From the NCBI RefSeq assembly GCF_002093975.1, contig NZ_KZ084325.1:315040-374752 (forward strand): a stretch of 59,713 bases of DNA, written 5' to 3'. Below the pieces are notes generated by a model. It saw only the letters and a list, made by a program, of their open reading frames with translations, searched no databases and was not told the DNA's origin. Of this stretch, positions 23,971 through 36,069 are shown one piece after another (position 1 is the first letter of the stretch; every line of letters begins with the position of its first letter). The translations under genes were made by a program, and so were the position numbers. The DNA is from Thermoactinospora rubra (lineage in GTDB: Bacteria; Actinomycetota; Actinomycetes; Streptosporangiales; Streptosporangiaceae).

Positions 23971-25668
23971 GTGCGTGAGTACAGCGTCCCGGTCCTGGTG
24001 GATGTGCCCCCTTCGGCGACCCTGGCCGACACCGTGGTCCGGCGTGCCGAGCAGACCCCCGACGCCGTGGTGATGCGGCGCAAAGACGGCGAGCGGTGGC
24101 TGCCGGTGACCGCGCGGGAGTTCCGCGACCAGGTGGCGGCCCTGGCCAGGGGGCTGGTGGCGGCGGGCGTCGAGCCGGGCGACCGGGTGGCGCTGATGTC
24201 CCGCACCCGCTACGAGTGGACCCTGGTCGACTACGCGATCTGGCTGGCGGGCGCGGTGACCGTGCCCGTCTACGAGACCTCCTCGGTCGAGCAGGTCCGC
24301 TGGATCCTGTCCGACAGCGGGGCCAAGGCGGCCTTCGTCGAGCTCGACGCCCACGAGGCGACGGTGCGCGAGGCCGCGCCCGGCCTGAAGCTGGTGTGGC
24401 GGGTCGACCAGGACCTCGACCCCGGCGAGGTCGGCGAGGCGGCGCTGGAGGGACTGCGCCGCCCCGGCCTGGCGACCATCGTCTACACCTCCGGGACCAC
24501 CGGCCGGCCCAAAGGCTGCCGCATCACCCACGACAACCTGCTGTTCACCGCGCGCAACGTGGCCCAGGGCCCGCTGGAACCGCTGCTGAGCCGCAGCGAC
24601 GCCTCGGCGCTGCTGTTCCTGCCGCTGGCGCACATCTTCGCCCGGCTGATCCAGGTCGTGTTCGTGGAGACGGGCGCGGTGCTGGGCCACACGCCGAACA
24701 TGAAGAACGTCGCGCCCGACCTGGCCTCCTTCCAGCCGACGTTCCTGCTGGGCGTGCCGCGCGTGTTCGAGAAGGTCTACAACGGCGCCGAGCAGAAGGC
24801 GATCGCCTCCGGCAAGGGCAAGATCTTCGCCATGGCCGCCGACGCCGCCGTGGCCTGGAGCCGCGACCCCTCCCGCGCCCGGCTGCGGCACTGGCTGTTC
24901 GACAGGCTCGTGTACGGCAGGCTGCGCGAGGCCACCGGCGGGCGGCTGACCGCGGCCGTCAGCGGCGGCTCGGCGCTGGGCGAGCGGCTGGGCCACTTCT
25001 TCCGCGGCGCGGGCATCGAGGTGTTCGAGGGCTACGGCCTGACCGAGACCACCGCCCCCACGTCCGTGAACCCGCCCGGCGCCAACAAGGTCGGCACGGT
25101 CGGCAAGCCGCTGCCCGGCGTCACCGTGCGGATCGCCGACGACGGGGAGGTCCTCGTCAAGGGCCGTCACGTGTTCGACGGCTACTGGAACAACCCGGAG
25201 GCCACCGCCGAGGCGATCGACGCGGACGGCTGGTACCACACCGGCGACGTCGGCGAGCTGGACGAGGAGGGCTACCTGCGCATCACCGGGCGCAAGAAGG
25301 AGATCCTGGTGACCGCGGCGGGCAAGAACGTCGCCCCCGGGCCGCTGGAGGACGCCATCCGCGCCCACCCGCTGGTCTCCCAGGCGATGGTCGTGGGCGA
25401 GAACCGCCCGTTCGTGGCCGCGCTCGTCACCCTCGACCAGGAGGCGCTGGAGGGGACGCGGCTGAGCGAGGAGCAGATCCGGGCGGAGGTCCAGGCCGCC
25501 GTCGACGCGGCGAACCGGTCGGTGTCGCGCGCGGAGCAGATCCGCAAGTTCGCCATCCTCGACCGCGACCTGACCGAGGAGTCAGGACATCTCACGCCGA
25601 CGCTGAAGATCAAGCGAAATGTCGTCATGCGTGACTTCGCCGACGAGATCGAGGCGCTTTACTCCTGA
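23971..25668 (+). CDS. Long-chain fatty acid--CoA ligase (AMP-binding)
   Basis: 565-residue adenylate-forming enzyme of the FadD15 kind. It has the P-loop YTSGTTGRPKGC, GYGLTETTAPTSVN, YHTGDVGELDEEG and the catalytic-lysine region LTPTLKIKR. It activates fatty acids to acyl-CoA. GTG 23971 follows GAGGAG with 7 nt spacing; an ATG at 23941 is in frame but lacks a site. It is divergent from the phosphoesterase across 61 bp. Confidence 0.9.
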   Translation: MREYSVPVLVDVPPSATLADTVVRRAEQTPDAVVMRRKDGERWLPVTAREFRDQVAALARGLVAAGVEPGDRVALMSRTRYEWTLVDYAIWLAGAVTVPVYETSSVEQVRWILSDSGAKAAFVELDAHEATVREAAPGLKLVWRVDQDLDPGEVGEAALEGLRRPGLATIVYTSGTTGRPKGCRITHDNLLFTARNVAQGPLEPLLSRSDASALLFLPLAHIFARLIQVVFVETGAVLGHTPNMKNVAPDLASFQPTFLLGVPRVFEKVYNGAEQKAIASGKGKIFAMAADAAVAWSRDPSRARLRHWLFDRLVYGRLREATGGRLTAAVSGGSALGERLGHFFRGAGIEVFEGYGLTETTAPTSVNPPGANKVGTVGKPLPGVTVRIADDGEVLVKGRHVFDGYWNNPEATAEAIDADGWYHTGDVGELDEEGYLRITGRKKEILVTAAGKNVAPGPLEDAIRAHPLVSQAMVVGENRPFVAALVTLDQEALEGTRLSEEQIRAEVQAAVDAANRSVSRAEQIRKFAILDRDLTEESGHLTPTLKIKRNVVMRDFADEIEALYS

Positions 25669-25715
25669 GATTTTTGTGATTAATGCCATAAAAGTGACTT
25701 GACGGCTGCTGTGAG

Positions 25716-25755
25716 GCCGCGAATGTGAGCAAGGCCACATTCGCGGCTTCTTGTT
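25716..25755 (+). terminator. Rho-independent terminator after the acyl-CoA ligase
   Basis: Perfect 12-bp stem (25716-25727, 25736-25747), 8-nt loop, followed by the T-rich TTCTTGTTT. This is one of the few terminators here with a real T-tract. Confidence 0.88.
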
Positions 25756-25821
25756 TGCCTATGAGCAGGTAGATTCTTTTTTGACAAACCGCCCGGAGAA
25801 TCCTGACTCTTGACCGTGGCG

Positions 25822-25850
25822 TTGCCGTTTCGAGATCCCCGGGCTAGCTT
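25822..25850 (+). promoter_or_regulatory. Candidate promoter of the riboswitch-NlpC transcript
   Basis: TTGCCG (25822-25827) and TAGCTT (25845-25850) are 17 bp apart and would start transcription about 25857, some 75 nt before the conserved riboswitch core. A TTGACA at 25781 has no good partner. Confidence 0.4.
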
Positions 25851-25930
25851 CGGGCCTCGCGGCGTTCAAGCCATGGCGCCGCCGTTCGAGGCATCGGCCC
25901 CCATGACGGCCGATCTGGACAGATAGCCAT

Positions 25931-26083
25931 CCGCTTGCCGAATCCGTGCAGACAGGAGGCACGGAGCCGGGGACCCACCTTTCTCGGGGTGAATCGGCGC
26001 GGCCCGCTGAACAGCGGGGCGCCGAAGGGCGACTTCCACGCCCTAACCCGTCAGCTAACCCGGTAGGCGTTCGTGGAAGTCCC
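25931..26083 (+). ncRNA. Cyclic di-AMP riboswitch (ydaO/yuaA type)
   Basis: The leader carries the hallmark blocks of this class in order: CCGAATCCG (about 25938), ACGGAGCCGGGGACCCA (about 25961), GGGGTGAATCGGC (about 25986), CCCGTCAGCTAACCCGGTAGGCG (split here as CCCGTCAGC and AACCCGGTAGGCG, about 26047-26069) and a closing stem ACTTCCACG/CGTGGAAGT (26032-26040, 26072-26080). It sits just before the ribosome-binding site of an NlpC/P60 hydrolase, the standard target in actinomycetes. High c-di-AMP normally turns expression off. Confidence 0.92.
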
Positions 26084-26094
26084 AAGGAGACACA

Positions 26095-26658
26095 CTGTCT
26101 ACCCGCCGTATCCCCCTTTTGTCGTGCCTTGCCCTGGGTGGCGTCGCCGTGAGCACCGGCCTGGTGCTCCCCGCCTCCCACGCCGCCCCGGCTCAGGCCG
26201 CGACGGTCACCGTCAAGAGCACCGTCACCAGCACGAGCACCGTCAAGACCGCCCCCGCCGCCCGCACGGCCAGGCTGAGCAAGGCCGCGTTGCAGCAGCT
26301 CAGGGCGAGCAAGGCGGTCGCCGTCGCCAAGGCGCAGGTCGGTGACCCCTACCGCTACGGCGGCACGGGTCCCGGCTCCTTCGACTGCTCGGGCCTGGTG
26401 CAGTACGCCTGGCGTAAGGCCGGCGTGAGGATCCCCCGCGTGACGCACAGCCAGTACGCGCGCATCAGGAAGAAGGTGTCCTTCAGCCAGCTCAAGCCGG
26501 GCGACCTGGTGTTCTTCAGCGGTCGCGGCCATGTGGGCATGTACGTCGGCAAGGGCCGCTTCGTGCACTCGCCCCGCACCGGCAAGACCGTGCGGATCGA
26601 GCCGCTGAGCGGCTGGCGCAAGCGCGCCTTCGCCGGCGCGGTCCGGCCCGGCGCGTGA
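26095..26658 (+). CDS. NlpC/P60 cell-wall hydrolase under riboswitch control
   Basis: 187 residues: signal peptide (about 1-35, with RR at positions 4-5), a Lys/Thr/Ala linker and an NlpC/P60 domain (about 80-187) with catalytic Cys in FDCSGLVQYAW, His in GHVGMYVG and a third residue in FVHSPRTG. It cleaves peptidoglycan stem peptides. The start appears to be CTG at 26095: AAGGAGA (26084-26090) lies 4 nt upstream and the resulting N-terminus STRRIPLL completes a proper signal peptide. The next candidate, TTG 26119, would cut off its positive charges and has no ribosome site. Confidence 0.87.
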   Translation: MSTRRIPLLSCLALGGVAVSTGLVLPASHAAPAQAATVTVKSTVTSTSTVKTAPAARTARLSKAALQQLRASKAVAVAKAQVGDPYRYGGTGPGSFDCSGLVQYAWRKAGVRIPRVTHSQYARIRKKVSFSQLKPGDLVFFSGRGHVGMYVGKGRFVHSPRTGKTVRIEPLSGWRKRAFAGAVRPGA

Positions 26659-26689
26659 CCGTGCGGTCGCGCTCGTCCACAAGCGGCAG

Positions 26690-26719
26690 AAGGCCCCGCC
26701 CCATCCCGGGCGGGGCCTT
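26690..26719. terminator. Convergent terminator between NlpC and encapsulin operon
   Basis: Perfect 11-bp stem AAGGCCCCGCC/GGCGGGGCCTT (26690-26700, 26709-26719) with an 8-nt loop, between the convergent stops of the NlpC gene and the last encapsulin gene. Confidence 0.85.
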
Positions 26720-26728
26720 CGCGTGCCG

Positions 26729-30150
<3,422 letters not shown>

Positions 30151-31569
30151 TCAGCCGACCTCGACGCTCTCCAGCAGGGCCAGGGCGTCGGGGACCAGGA
30201 CGGCCGCCGAGAAGTAGGTGGTCACCAGGTAGGAGATGACCGCCTTGTCGTTGATGCCCATGAAGCGGACCGACAGGCCGGGCTCGTACTCGTCGGCCAG
30301 GCCGGTGCGGAACAGCCCGATGACGCCCTGGCTCTGCTCGCCGACGCGCATGGCCATGAAGGTGCTGATGCCGCGGTCGGTGACGGGGATCTTGTTGCAG
30401 GGCAGGATCGGCACGCCGCGCCAGGCGGGCGCCTTCTGGCCGTTGACCTCCACGCTCTGCGGGTACAGGCCGCGGCTGTTGCACTGGCGGCCGAAGGCGG
30501 CGATGGCGCGCGGGTGGCCGAGGATGACCGCGGGCTCCTTCCACACCAGGGCGAGCAGGTCGTCCATGTCGTCGGGGGTCGGCGGGCCGCTGCGGGTGTG
30601 GACGCGCTGCTTGAAGTCGGCGTTGTGGAGCAGGCCGAAGACGCGGTTGTTGACCAGCTCGTGTTCCTGCCGCTCTCGCAGCGCGTGGATGGTCAGGCGC
30701 AGCTGCTGCTCGGTCTGGTTCATCGGCTCGTTGTACAGGTCGGCAACGCGGGTGTGGACCCGCAGGATGGTCTGGGCGACGCTCAGCTCGTACTCCCGCG
30801 GCGCGGCGTCGTAGTCGACGAACGTGCCCGGCAGCGTCGGCTCGCCGCTGTGGCCGGAGGCCAGGTCGATCGCCGCCTCGCCGAAGTCGTTGGTGGGCCT
30901 GGGCGGATCCGTGCGGTGCCGCTCCAGCCGTTCCCGCAGGCTCCGCTCGCGGCCGGCCAGCTCGCGCAGCGCCTCGCGGGGCAGGGCGAGCAGGGTCGTG
31001 GCGGTCAGCGCCTTGACCGTGTAGTCCCACACGAGGCCGTCCTCGGTCATGGCCCGGTCGCCGAAGTACTCGCCGTCGGCCAGGACGCCCAGCTCGATGT
31101 GGTTGCCGTAGGCGCCCTCGCCCAGCTTGACGACCTTGCCGTGGGCCACGAGGAACAGGTCGGTGACGGGCGAGCCCGCCTCGACGACGACCTCGTCCGG
31201 CCCGACCTCGCGCTGGACGAACCGCCCGGCCAGCTCGTCCAGGACGCCGGAGTCGTCGTAGCCGCGCAGCGCGGGCAGCTCGCACAGCTCGGCCGGGATG
31301 ACGCGGACGTCGGCGCCGGTGTTGACGAAGGTCAGCCGCCCGTCGCCGATCGCGTAGCTGAGCCGCCGGTTCACCCGGTAGGTCCCGCCGACCACCTGCA
31401 CCCAGGGCAGGACCTTGAGCAGGTGGCGGGAGGTGATCTCCTGCATCTGCGGCGGCGTCTTGGTGGTGGTCGCGAGGTTGCGCGCCGCCGCGGTGGACAG
31501 GCTGAGCCGGCCGTTGGCGGTGTTGTCGGCGGTGTCGCCGGCGGCGTTGGTCACGGTCGTCTCGGTCAT
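30151..31569 (-). CDS. Family 2B encapsulin shell protein (A) with cyclic-nucleotide-binding domain
   Basis: 472 residues. An N-terminal arm (about 20-42) leads into the HK97-like shell fold. An inserted cNMP-binding-like domain (about 100-215) has the cassette-like GEYFGDRAM (167-174) followed by WDYTVKAL. The shell resumes with [16 protein letters not shown] (about 239-254) and ends [21 protein letters not shown]. It is closely similar to shell protein B outside the insert. ATG 31569 is chosen; GTG 31581 is an alternative. It follows the prenyl synthase gene after 49 bp and is directly joined to geoA. The two shells probably co-assemble; the nucleotide, if any, is unknown. Confidence 0.92.
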   Translation of the reverse strand: MTETTVTNAAGDTADNTANGRLSLSTAAARNLATTTKTPPQMQEITSRHLLKVLPWVQVVGGTYRVNRRLSYAIGDGRLTFVNTGADVRVIPAELCELPALRGYDDSGVLDELAGRFVQREVGPDEVVVEAGSPVTDLFLVAHGKVVKLGEGAYGNHIELGVLADGEYFGDRAMTEDGLVWDYTVKALTATTLLALPREALRELAGRERSLRERLERHRTDPPRPTNDFGEAAIDLASGHSGEPTLPGTFVDYDAAPREYELSVAQTILRVHTRVADLYNEPMNQTEQQLRLTIHALRERQEHELVNNRVFGLLHNADFKQRVHTRSGPPTPDDMDDLLALVWKEPAVILGHPRAIAAFGRQCNSRGLYPQSVEVNGQKAPAWRGVPILPCNKIPVTDRGISTFMAMRVGEQSQGVIGLFRTGLADEYEPGLSVRFMGINDKAVISYLVTTYFSAAVLVPDALALLESVEVG

Positions 31570-31618
31570 GGCAGAGCACACCCACCTAACTGGGATCGGG
31601 AAGGGATACCGCGGGGAG

Positions 31619-32671
31619 TCAGCGCGTGCGGTTGGCGATGCCGTCGGCGAGCCGGGTCAGCGCCTGCCGCGCCTCGGGCGTGATGGGGGCGGTCCGCAGC
31701 ACCTCGAGCGCCTGGCGGACCCGGTCGGCGATCATCGTCTCGACGTGGGCGACCGCGCCGGTGTCCAGGAGGATCTGCCGGATCGTCTCGGCGGCCCGTT
31801 CGGTCAGCCCGGCGCTGCCGTACCACAGCCGCAGGTGGCGGGCGGCGGCCGGGGAGGCGTGCTGCCAGGCGTGCGCGATCAGCAGGGTGTGCCTGCCCTC
31901 GCGCAGGTCGTCCAGCGCGGACTTGCCGGTCTCGGCGGGGTCGCCGAAGACGCCCAGCAGGTCGTCGCGCAGCTGGAACGCCTCGCCCAGGGGCAGGCCG
32001 AGCCGGGAGTAGGCGGCCAGCAGCTCGGGGCCGGCCCCCGCCAGCTCGCCGCCGATCTGCAGCGGGCGCTCGACGGTGTACTTGGCGGTCTTGTACCGGA
32101 TGGCCGTCAGCGCGCGCTCGGGCGCGTCGCCGGCCCTGGCCAGCACGTCGAGGAACTGGCCGGCGATGACCTCGGTGCGCATCCGGTCGAAGCGGCGGCG
32201 GGCGGCGCGCAGCCGCACCGGGTCGGCCCCGCACCCGGCGAACACCTCGTCGGACCAGGCCAGCGCCAGCACGCCGAGCAGGATCGCCGCCGACTGGCCC
32301 AGCGCGCGGTGCACGGTCGGCCGGCCGCGCCGCAGGTCGCTGCCGTCCATGATGTCGTCGTGGATCAGCAGCCCGGCGTGGCACAGCTCCAGCGCGGCGG
32401 CCACCGAGACGATGGGACGGTCCCGGCAGGAAGCGCCTTCGCGCCCGCCCAAGCTGTGCCCGCCCGCGCCGCGCCAGCCCCAGAAGCACAGGACCGGCCG
32501 GAGCCGCTTGCCGCCGTCGAGGACGAAGTCGCGCAGCACCGTGAAGGCGGCGGTCACCTCCGGGTCGCCCACGGGCGCCGAGTGCTCGGCGAAGAAGGCG
32601 GTCAGGGCGTCGTGCACCTGGCTGCGCAGCCAGTCCGTCTGGTTCTGGTACGGCATCGTCTCTGTGGCCAC
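31619..32671 (-). CDS. Polyprenyl diphosphate synthase (dedicated precursor supply)
   Basis: 350-residue trans-isoprenyl diphosphate synthase. The first Asp-rich motif is [16 protein letters not shown] lies upstream, and the second motif is [12 protein letters not shown]. The operon context implies it makes farnesyl diphosphate for geosmin synthase. There is no bulky aromatic residue at positions -4 or -5 before DDIMD and no two-residue insertion, so C15 specificity is not obvious and C20 is possible. GTG 32671 has GGAAGG 7 nt upstream; ATG 32656 is the alternative. It is the first gene of the encapsulin operon. Confidence 0.9.
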   Translation of the reverse strand: MATETMPYQNQTDWLRSQVHDALTAFFAEHSAPVGDPEVTAAFTVLRDFVLDGGKRLRPVLCFWGWRGAGGHSLGGREGASCRDRPIVSVAAALELCHAGLLIHDDIMDGSDLRRGRPTVHRALGQSAAILLGVLALAWSDEVFAGCGADPVRLRAARRRFDRMRTEVIAGQFLDVLARAGDAPERALTAIRYKTAKYTVERPLQIGGELAGAGPELLAAYSRLGLPLGEAFQLRDDLLGVFGDPAETGKSALDDLREGRHTLLIAHAWQHASPAAARHLRLWYGSAGLTERAAETIRQILLDTGAVAHVETMIADRVRQALEVLRTAPITPEARQALTRLADGIANRTR

Positions 32672-32710
32672 CCGAAGACCTTCCCTCGTCGCCCGGCCCG
32701 CTTGCCACGC

Positions 32711-32739
32711 TAAGTAATGACCAGATAACACCGAGTCAA
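32711..32739 (-). promoter_or_regulatory. Candidate promoter of the encapsulin-geosmin operon
   Basis: On the minus strand TTGACT (32739-32734) and TACTTA (32716-32711) are 17 bp apart, about 40 bp before the first start codon. The -35 is good, the -10 moderate. No dyad is evident within it. Confidence 0.4.
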
Positions 32740-32778
32740 ACATCACATCAAGAGGAAGCGGTCCGTACCCTGGAGGAC

Positions 32779-33516
32779 ATGTCCGCCCGGGTGACCCGCC
32801 GAGCCGCGCTGTGCGCGCTGCTGGCCGCGGCCACGTGCGCGGGCGGGGCTCCGGCCGGGCTGGCGCGGGTGACCGGCTCGGCCGTGCCGGGGCTGCCGAG
32901 GGCGGATCTGGTACGGCACGCGCGCACGGCCGCCGCGCGCGTGGAGGCGGTGCTGGGGCGGGCGGTCGAGCCCGTCGTGGTGGTGCCGGGCTCGGCGGCT
33001 GAGGCGGCGCGGCTGGCCGGGGCCGGCTCGGTCGACGGGATGGCCGCGCTGGCCCACGCCGGGCGCGTGATCGTCGTGCCGGAGGCGTTCTCGCTCCTCA
33101 CGGCGGTCGGGCGGGACGTCGTGCTGACCCACGAGCTGACGCACGTCGTCGCCGGGACCGCGGGGGTGCCGGTGTGGCTGCGTGAGGGGTTCGCGGACTA
33201 CGTGGCCTACCGGGACGCGGGTCTGCCGGTCGCGACGGCCGCCGCCGAGCTGGCCGGCGAGGTGCGGGCCGGCCGCCTGCCCGCGGCGCTGCCCGGCCCC
33301 GAGGCGTTCGCGCCGGGGTCGCGGCGGCTGGCGCAGGCCTACCAGGAGGCCTGGCTGGCCTGCCGCCTCATCGCGGCCCGGTTCGGCGAGGACCGGCTGG
33401 TGAGGCTCTACCGTGATGCCGTGGAGGGCGCCGCCGCCCCGGCGTTGCCCGCCGCCTTCACGGCGTGGTGGCGCCGGTACGTCCTGCAGGAGCTGGAGGG
33501 GGAGACGGATGAGTGA
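32779..33516 (+). CDS. Secreted gluzincin-type zinc metalloprotease-like protein
   Basis: 245 residues with an N-terminal signal sequence (RR then a hydrophobic run, about 1-28). The zinc motif HELTHVVAGT is followed 13 residues later by LREGFADYVAY, the third-ligand Glu pattern of gluzincins (peptidase MA-like). ATG 32779 is chosen. Its last codons overlap the start of the M48 protease gene, so two proteases of different classes are coupled. Substrate unknown. Confidence 0.82.
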   Translation: MSARVTRRAALCALLAAATCAGGAPAGLARVTGSAVPGLPRADLVRHARTAAARVEAVLGRAVEPVVVVPGSAAEAARLAGAGSVDGMAALAHAGRVIVVPEAFSLLTAVGRDVVLTHELTHVVAGTAGVPVWLREGFADYVAYRDAGLPVATAAAELAGEVRAGRLPAALPGPEAFAPGSRRLAQAYQEAWLACRLIAARFGEDRLVRLYRDAVEGAAAPALPAAFTAWWRRYVLQELEGETDE

Positions 33517-34915
33517 CCGGCCGGAGGACCAGGAGGCCACCGCGATGCCGTACGCCGGCTCGCCCGCCGGTCCCCCTCCGGGCGGCCCGCCCGCCCCCTC
33601 TTCCCCCCTCATGCCTGCACCGCGGCGGGACGGGAGGGCGCCGGCGGCGAGGACGTCCAACGGCGAGCATGCGCACCCCCGAATCCGGCGCGAAGCGGGC
33701 GTCGCCATGGCCGTCCTGGGCGCCGCCGTCCTGGCCGTCGTCGCCCTCACCACGCCGTGGTCCCTCCAGCCCGAGCTCGTCCGCCCCGATCCCGCCCGCG
33801 ACTTCTCCCCCGCCCAGATCGCCCGCTCGCAGGCCTTCGACGCCGCCGTCAGCACGCCCGGCTACCTCTCCCTGGGCCTGACGATCCTGTTCGCCGGCCT
33901 CCTCGTCGCCACCCCCTTCGGCGCCCGCGTCGCCGATCGCCTGCGCGGCCCCTGGTGGCTGCGCATCCCCCTGACGGTCCTCGCGCTCACCGCGATCGTC
34001 GAGCTGATCAGGTGGCCTCTCGGCATGTGGTACGAGACCCGGCTGCGCGAGTATGGCCTGTCCACCCAGGACTGGGCGAGCTGGACCGCCGACCGCCTGA
34101 AGTCCATCGGCGTGAGCGCGTTCGTCACCGCGCTGCTGATCCTCGCCCTGGTCGCCCTGGCCCGCCGCCTGGCCCGCTGGTGGATTCCCGCCGCGGCGGG
34201 CGCGTTCGCGTTCACGGTGGCCGCGTCCTTCGTCTACCCGCTGGTCTTCGAGCCGCTGTTCAACGACTTCCAGCCCATGCCGTCCAGCCAGCTGCGCACC
34301 AACCTGATGGCCCTGGCGCACCGCGACGGCGTGCCCGTGGACGACGTGCTCATCGCCGACGCCTCGCGCCGCACGACCGCCCTGAACGCCTACGTCTCCG
34401 GCTTCGGCGCCACCCGCAGGATCGTCGTCTACGACACGCTGCTCAAGGCCCCGCTGAAGGAGGTCGAGCTGGTCGTGGCGCACGAGCTCGGCCACGCCAA
34501 GGCCGGCGACGTGCTGCACGGCACGCTGGTCGGCGGGCTGGGCGCCGCCTTCGGGGCGACGGCGCTGTTCGTGGTCTTCGGGCCGGTACGGCGGCGCGCC
34601 GGGGTGGCCTCGATCGCCGATCCGCGTGCCGTGGGCGCCGTCATGGGCCTGATGACGCTCGCCACCGTGCTGTCCGGGCCCGCGCAGAACCTGGTGAGCC
34701 GCCACATCGAGGCACGGGCCGACCTGAGCGCGCTGAACCTGACGCGAGATCCGGGCACGTTCGTGGCCATGCAGAAACGCCTGGCAGTCACTAATATTTC
34801 CGATTTGTCGCCAGATGTCGTGGAGTATGCCCTCTACGCCTCCCATCCCACGGCGCCCGAGCGCATCGCGATGGCGCGCACGTGGGCCCGGCTGAACCAC
34901 GTCCCGGAGCCATGA
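33509..34915 (+). CDS. M48-family membrane metalloprotease (Ste24/HtpX type)
   Basis: 468 residues. A Pro-rich cytoplasmic N-terminus (about 1-60) is followed by several transmembrane helices and the zinc motif VVAHELGHAKAGD, with the third ligand in SRHIEARADLSAL. The arrangement matches CAAX prenyl protease 1-like M48 proteins, which in bacteria serve membrane protein quality control. The ATG overlaps the previous stop by 8 bp and has GGAGGGGG upstream. Confidence 0.9.
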   Translation: MSDRPEDQEATAMPYAGSPAGPPPGGPPAPSSPLMPAPRRDGRAPAARTSNGEHAHPRIRREAGVAMAVLGAAVLAVVALTTPWSLQPELVRPDPARDFSPAQIARSQAFDAAVSTPGYLSLGLTILFAGLLVATPFGARVADRLRGPWWLRIPLTVLALTAIVELIRWPLGMWYETRLREYGLSTQDWASWTADRLKSIGVSAFVTALLILALVALARRLARWWIPAAAGAFAFTVAASFVYPLVFEPLFNDFQPMPSSQLRTNLMALAHRDGVPVDDVLIADASRRTTALNAYVSGFGATRRIVVYDTLLKAPLKEVELVVAHELGHAKAGDVLHGTLVGGLGAAFGATALFVVFGPVRRRAGVASIADPRAVGAVMGLMTLATVLSGPAQNLVSRHIEARADLSALNLTRDPGTFVAMQKRLAVTNISDLSPDVVEYALYASHPTAPERIAMARTWARLNHVPEP

Positions 34916-34925
34916 CCGTCCCGCC

Positions 34926-36029
34926 ATGACAGTCCTGATCGTCACCAACGACTTCCCGCCGCGCCCCGGCGGCATCCAGTCGTTCGTGCATGGCCTGGCG
35001 CTGCGCACCCCGGGCGTGGTCGTCTACGCCTCCTCCTGGCGCGGCTGCCGGGAGTTCGACCGGCGCCAGCCGTACCCGGTGATCCGCCACCCGGGCTCGA
35101 TCATGCTGCCCACGCGCGCGGTCGCGCGGCGGGCCGCCGCCCTGGTGGCCGAGCACGGCGCGCGCACCGTCGTGTTCGGCGCCGCCGCCCCCCTCGGGCT
35201 GCTGGCGCCCGGCCTGCGGGCGGCCGGCGCCGAGCGTGTGGTCATGCTGACGCACGGGCACGAGGCCTCCTGGGCGGCCTGGCCCGGGTCGCGCGCGCTC
35301 CTGCGCCGGATCGGCGCGCACGCCGATGTCGTGACCTACCTGGGGGACTACACGCATGCCCGGCTGCGCGCCGCCGTCGCCGAGGACAAGCTGGTACGGC
35401 TCGCGCCGGGCGTGGACCCCGAGACGTTCCGGCCCGGCCTGGACGGCTCGCCGGTGCGCCGGGCGCTGGGCCTGGGCGACCGGCCGGTGGTGCTGTGCGT
35501 GTCCAGGCTGGTGCCGCGCAAGGGGCAGGACCAGCTCATCCGGGCCTGGCCCCGCGTGCTGCGGGCCGTGCCCGGCGCCGTGCTCGTGCTGGTGGGCGGC
35601 GGGCCGTACCGCAGGCGGCTGGAACGGCTGGCCGCCGGGCTGGGCGACTCGGTGCGCTTCGCGGGGACCGTGGCGGCCGAGGAGCTGCCCGGCTACTACG
35701 CGGCGGCCGACGTCTTCGCGATGCCGTGCCGTACCAGGCTGGGCGGCGTCGACGTGGAAGGGCTCGGGATCGTGTTCCTGGAGGCCTCGGCCTGCGGGCT
35801 GCCGGTGGTGGCCGGGGCGTCCGGCGGGGCCCCGGACGCGGTGCGGCACGGCGAGACGGGGCTCGTGGTGGACGGCCGGTCCGTCGCGGAGGTGGCCGGG
35901 GCGGTGATCGACCTGCTCACCGACCGGGCGCGGGCCGCGAAGCTGGGCACGCTCGGCCGCGAGTGGATCGTCCGGGAGTGGGCGTGGGACTCGGTCGCCG
36001 CACGGTTCCACGACCTGGTGACGTCATGA
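34926..36029 (+). CDS. pimB: GT4 mannosyltransferase, PimB type
   Basis: 367-residue GT-B glycosyltransferase. The N-terminal VTNDFPPRPGGIQSFVHGL and the C-terminal GLGIVFLEASACGLPVVAGASGG are characteristic of the GDP-mannose-dependent enzyme that adds the second mannose to phosphatidylinositol mannosides. The neighbouring DEDDh nuclease and NlpC genes match the mycobacterial context of that enzyme. Acceptor specificity is inferred. ATG 34926 lies 10 bp after the protease stop. It acts at the inner face of the membrane. Confidence 0.8.
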   Translation: MTVLIVTNDFPPRPGGIQSFVHGLALRTPGVVVYASSWRGCREFDRRQPYPVIRHPGSIMLPTRAVARRAAALVAEHGARTVVFGAAAPLGLLAPGLRAAGAERVVMLTHGHEASWAAWPGSRALLRRIGAHADVVTYLGDYTHARLRAAVAEDKLVRLAPGVDPETFRPGLDGSPVRRALGLGDRPVVLCVSRLVPRKGQDQLIRAWPRVLRAVPGAVLVLVGGGPYRRRLERLAAGLGDSVRFAGTVAAEELPGYYAAADVFAMPCRTRLGGVDVEGLGIVFLEASACGLPVVAGASGGAPDAVRHGETGLVVDGRSVAEVAGAVIDLLTDRARAAKLGTLGREWIVREWAWDSVAARFHDLVTS

Positions 36030-36069
36030 AGGCTTGATTTGACGTCATTGTGATGCCATGATGGCGTCA
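36019..36069 (+). promoter_or_regulatory. Phased TGACGTCA operator array before the RHH gene
   Basis: TGACGTCA at 36019-36026 and 36040-36047 and TGGCGTCA at 36062-36069 recur every 21-22 bp, two helical turns. The first copy lies inside the end of pimB, the third touches the RHH start codon. TTGATT (36034-36039) and CATGAT (36057-36062) form a candidate promoter with 17-bp spacing and a start at 36069, so the mRNA may be leaderless. The RHH protein is the likely ligand. Confidence 0.6.
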
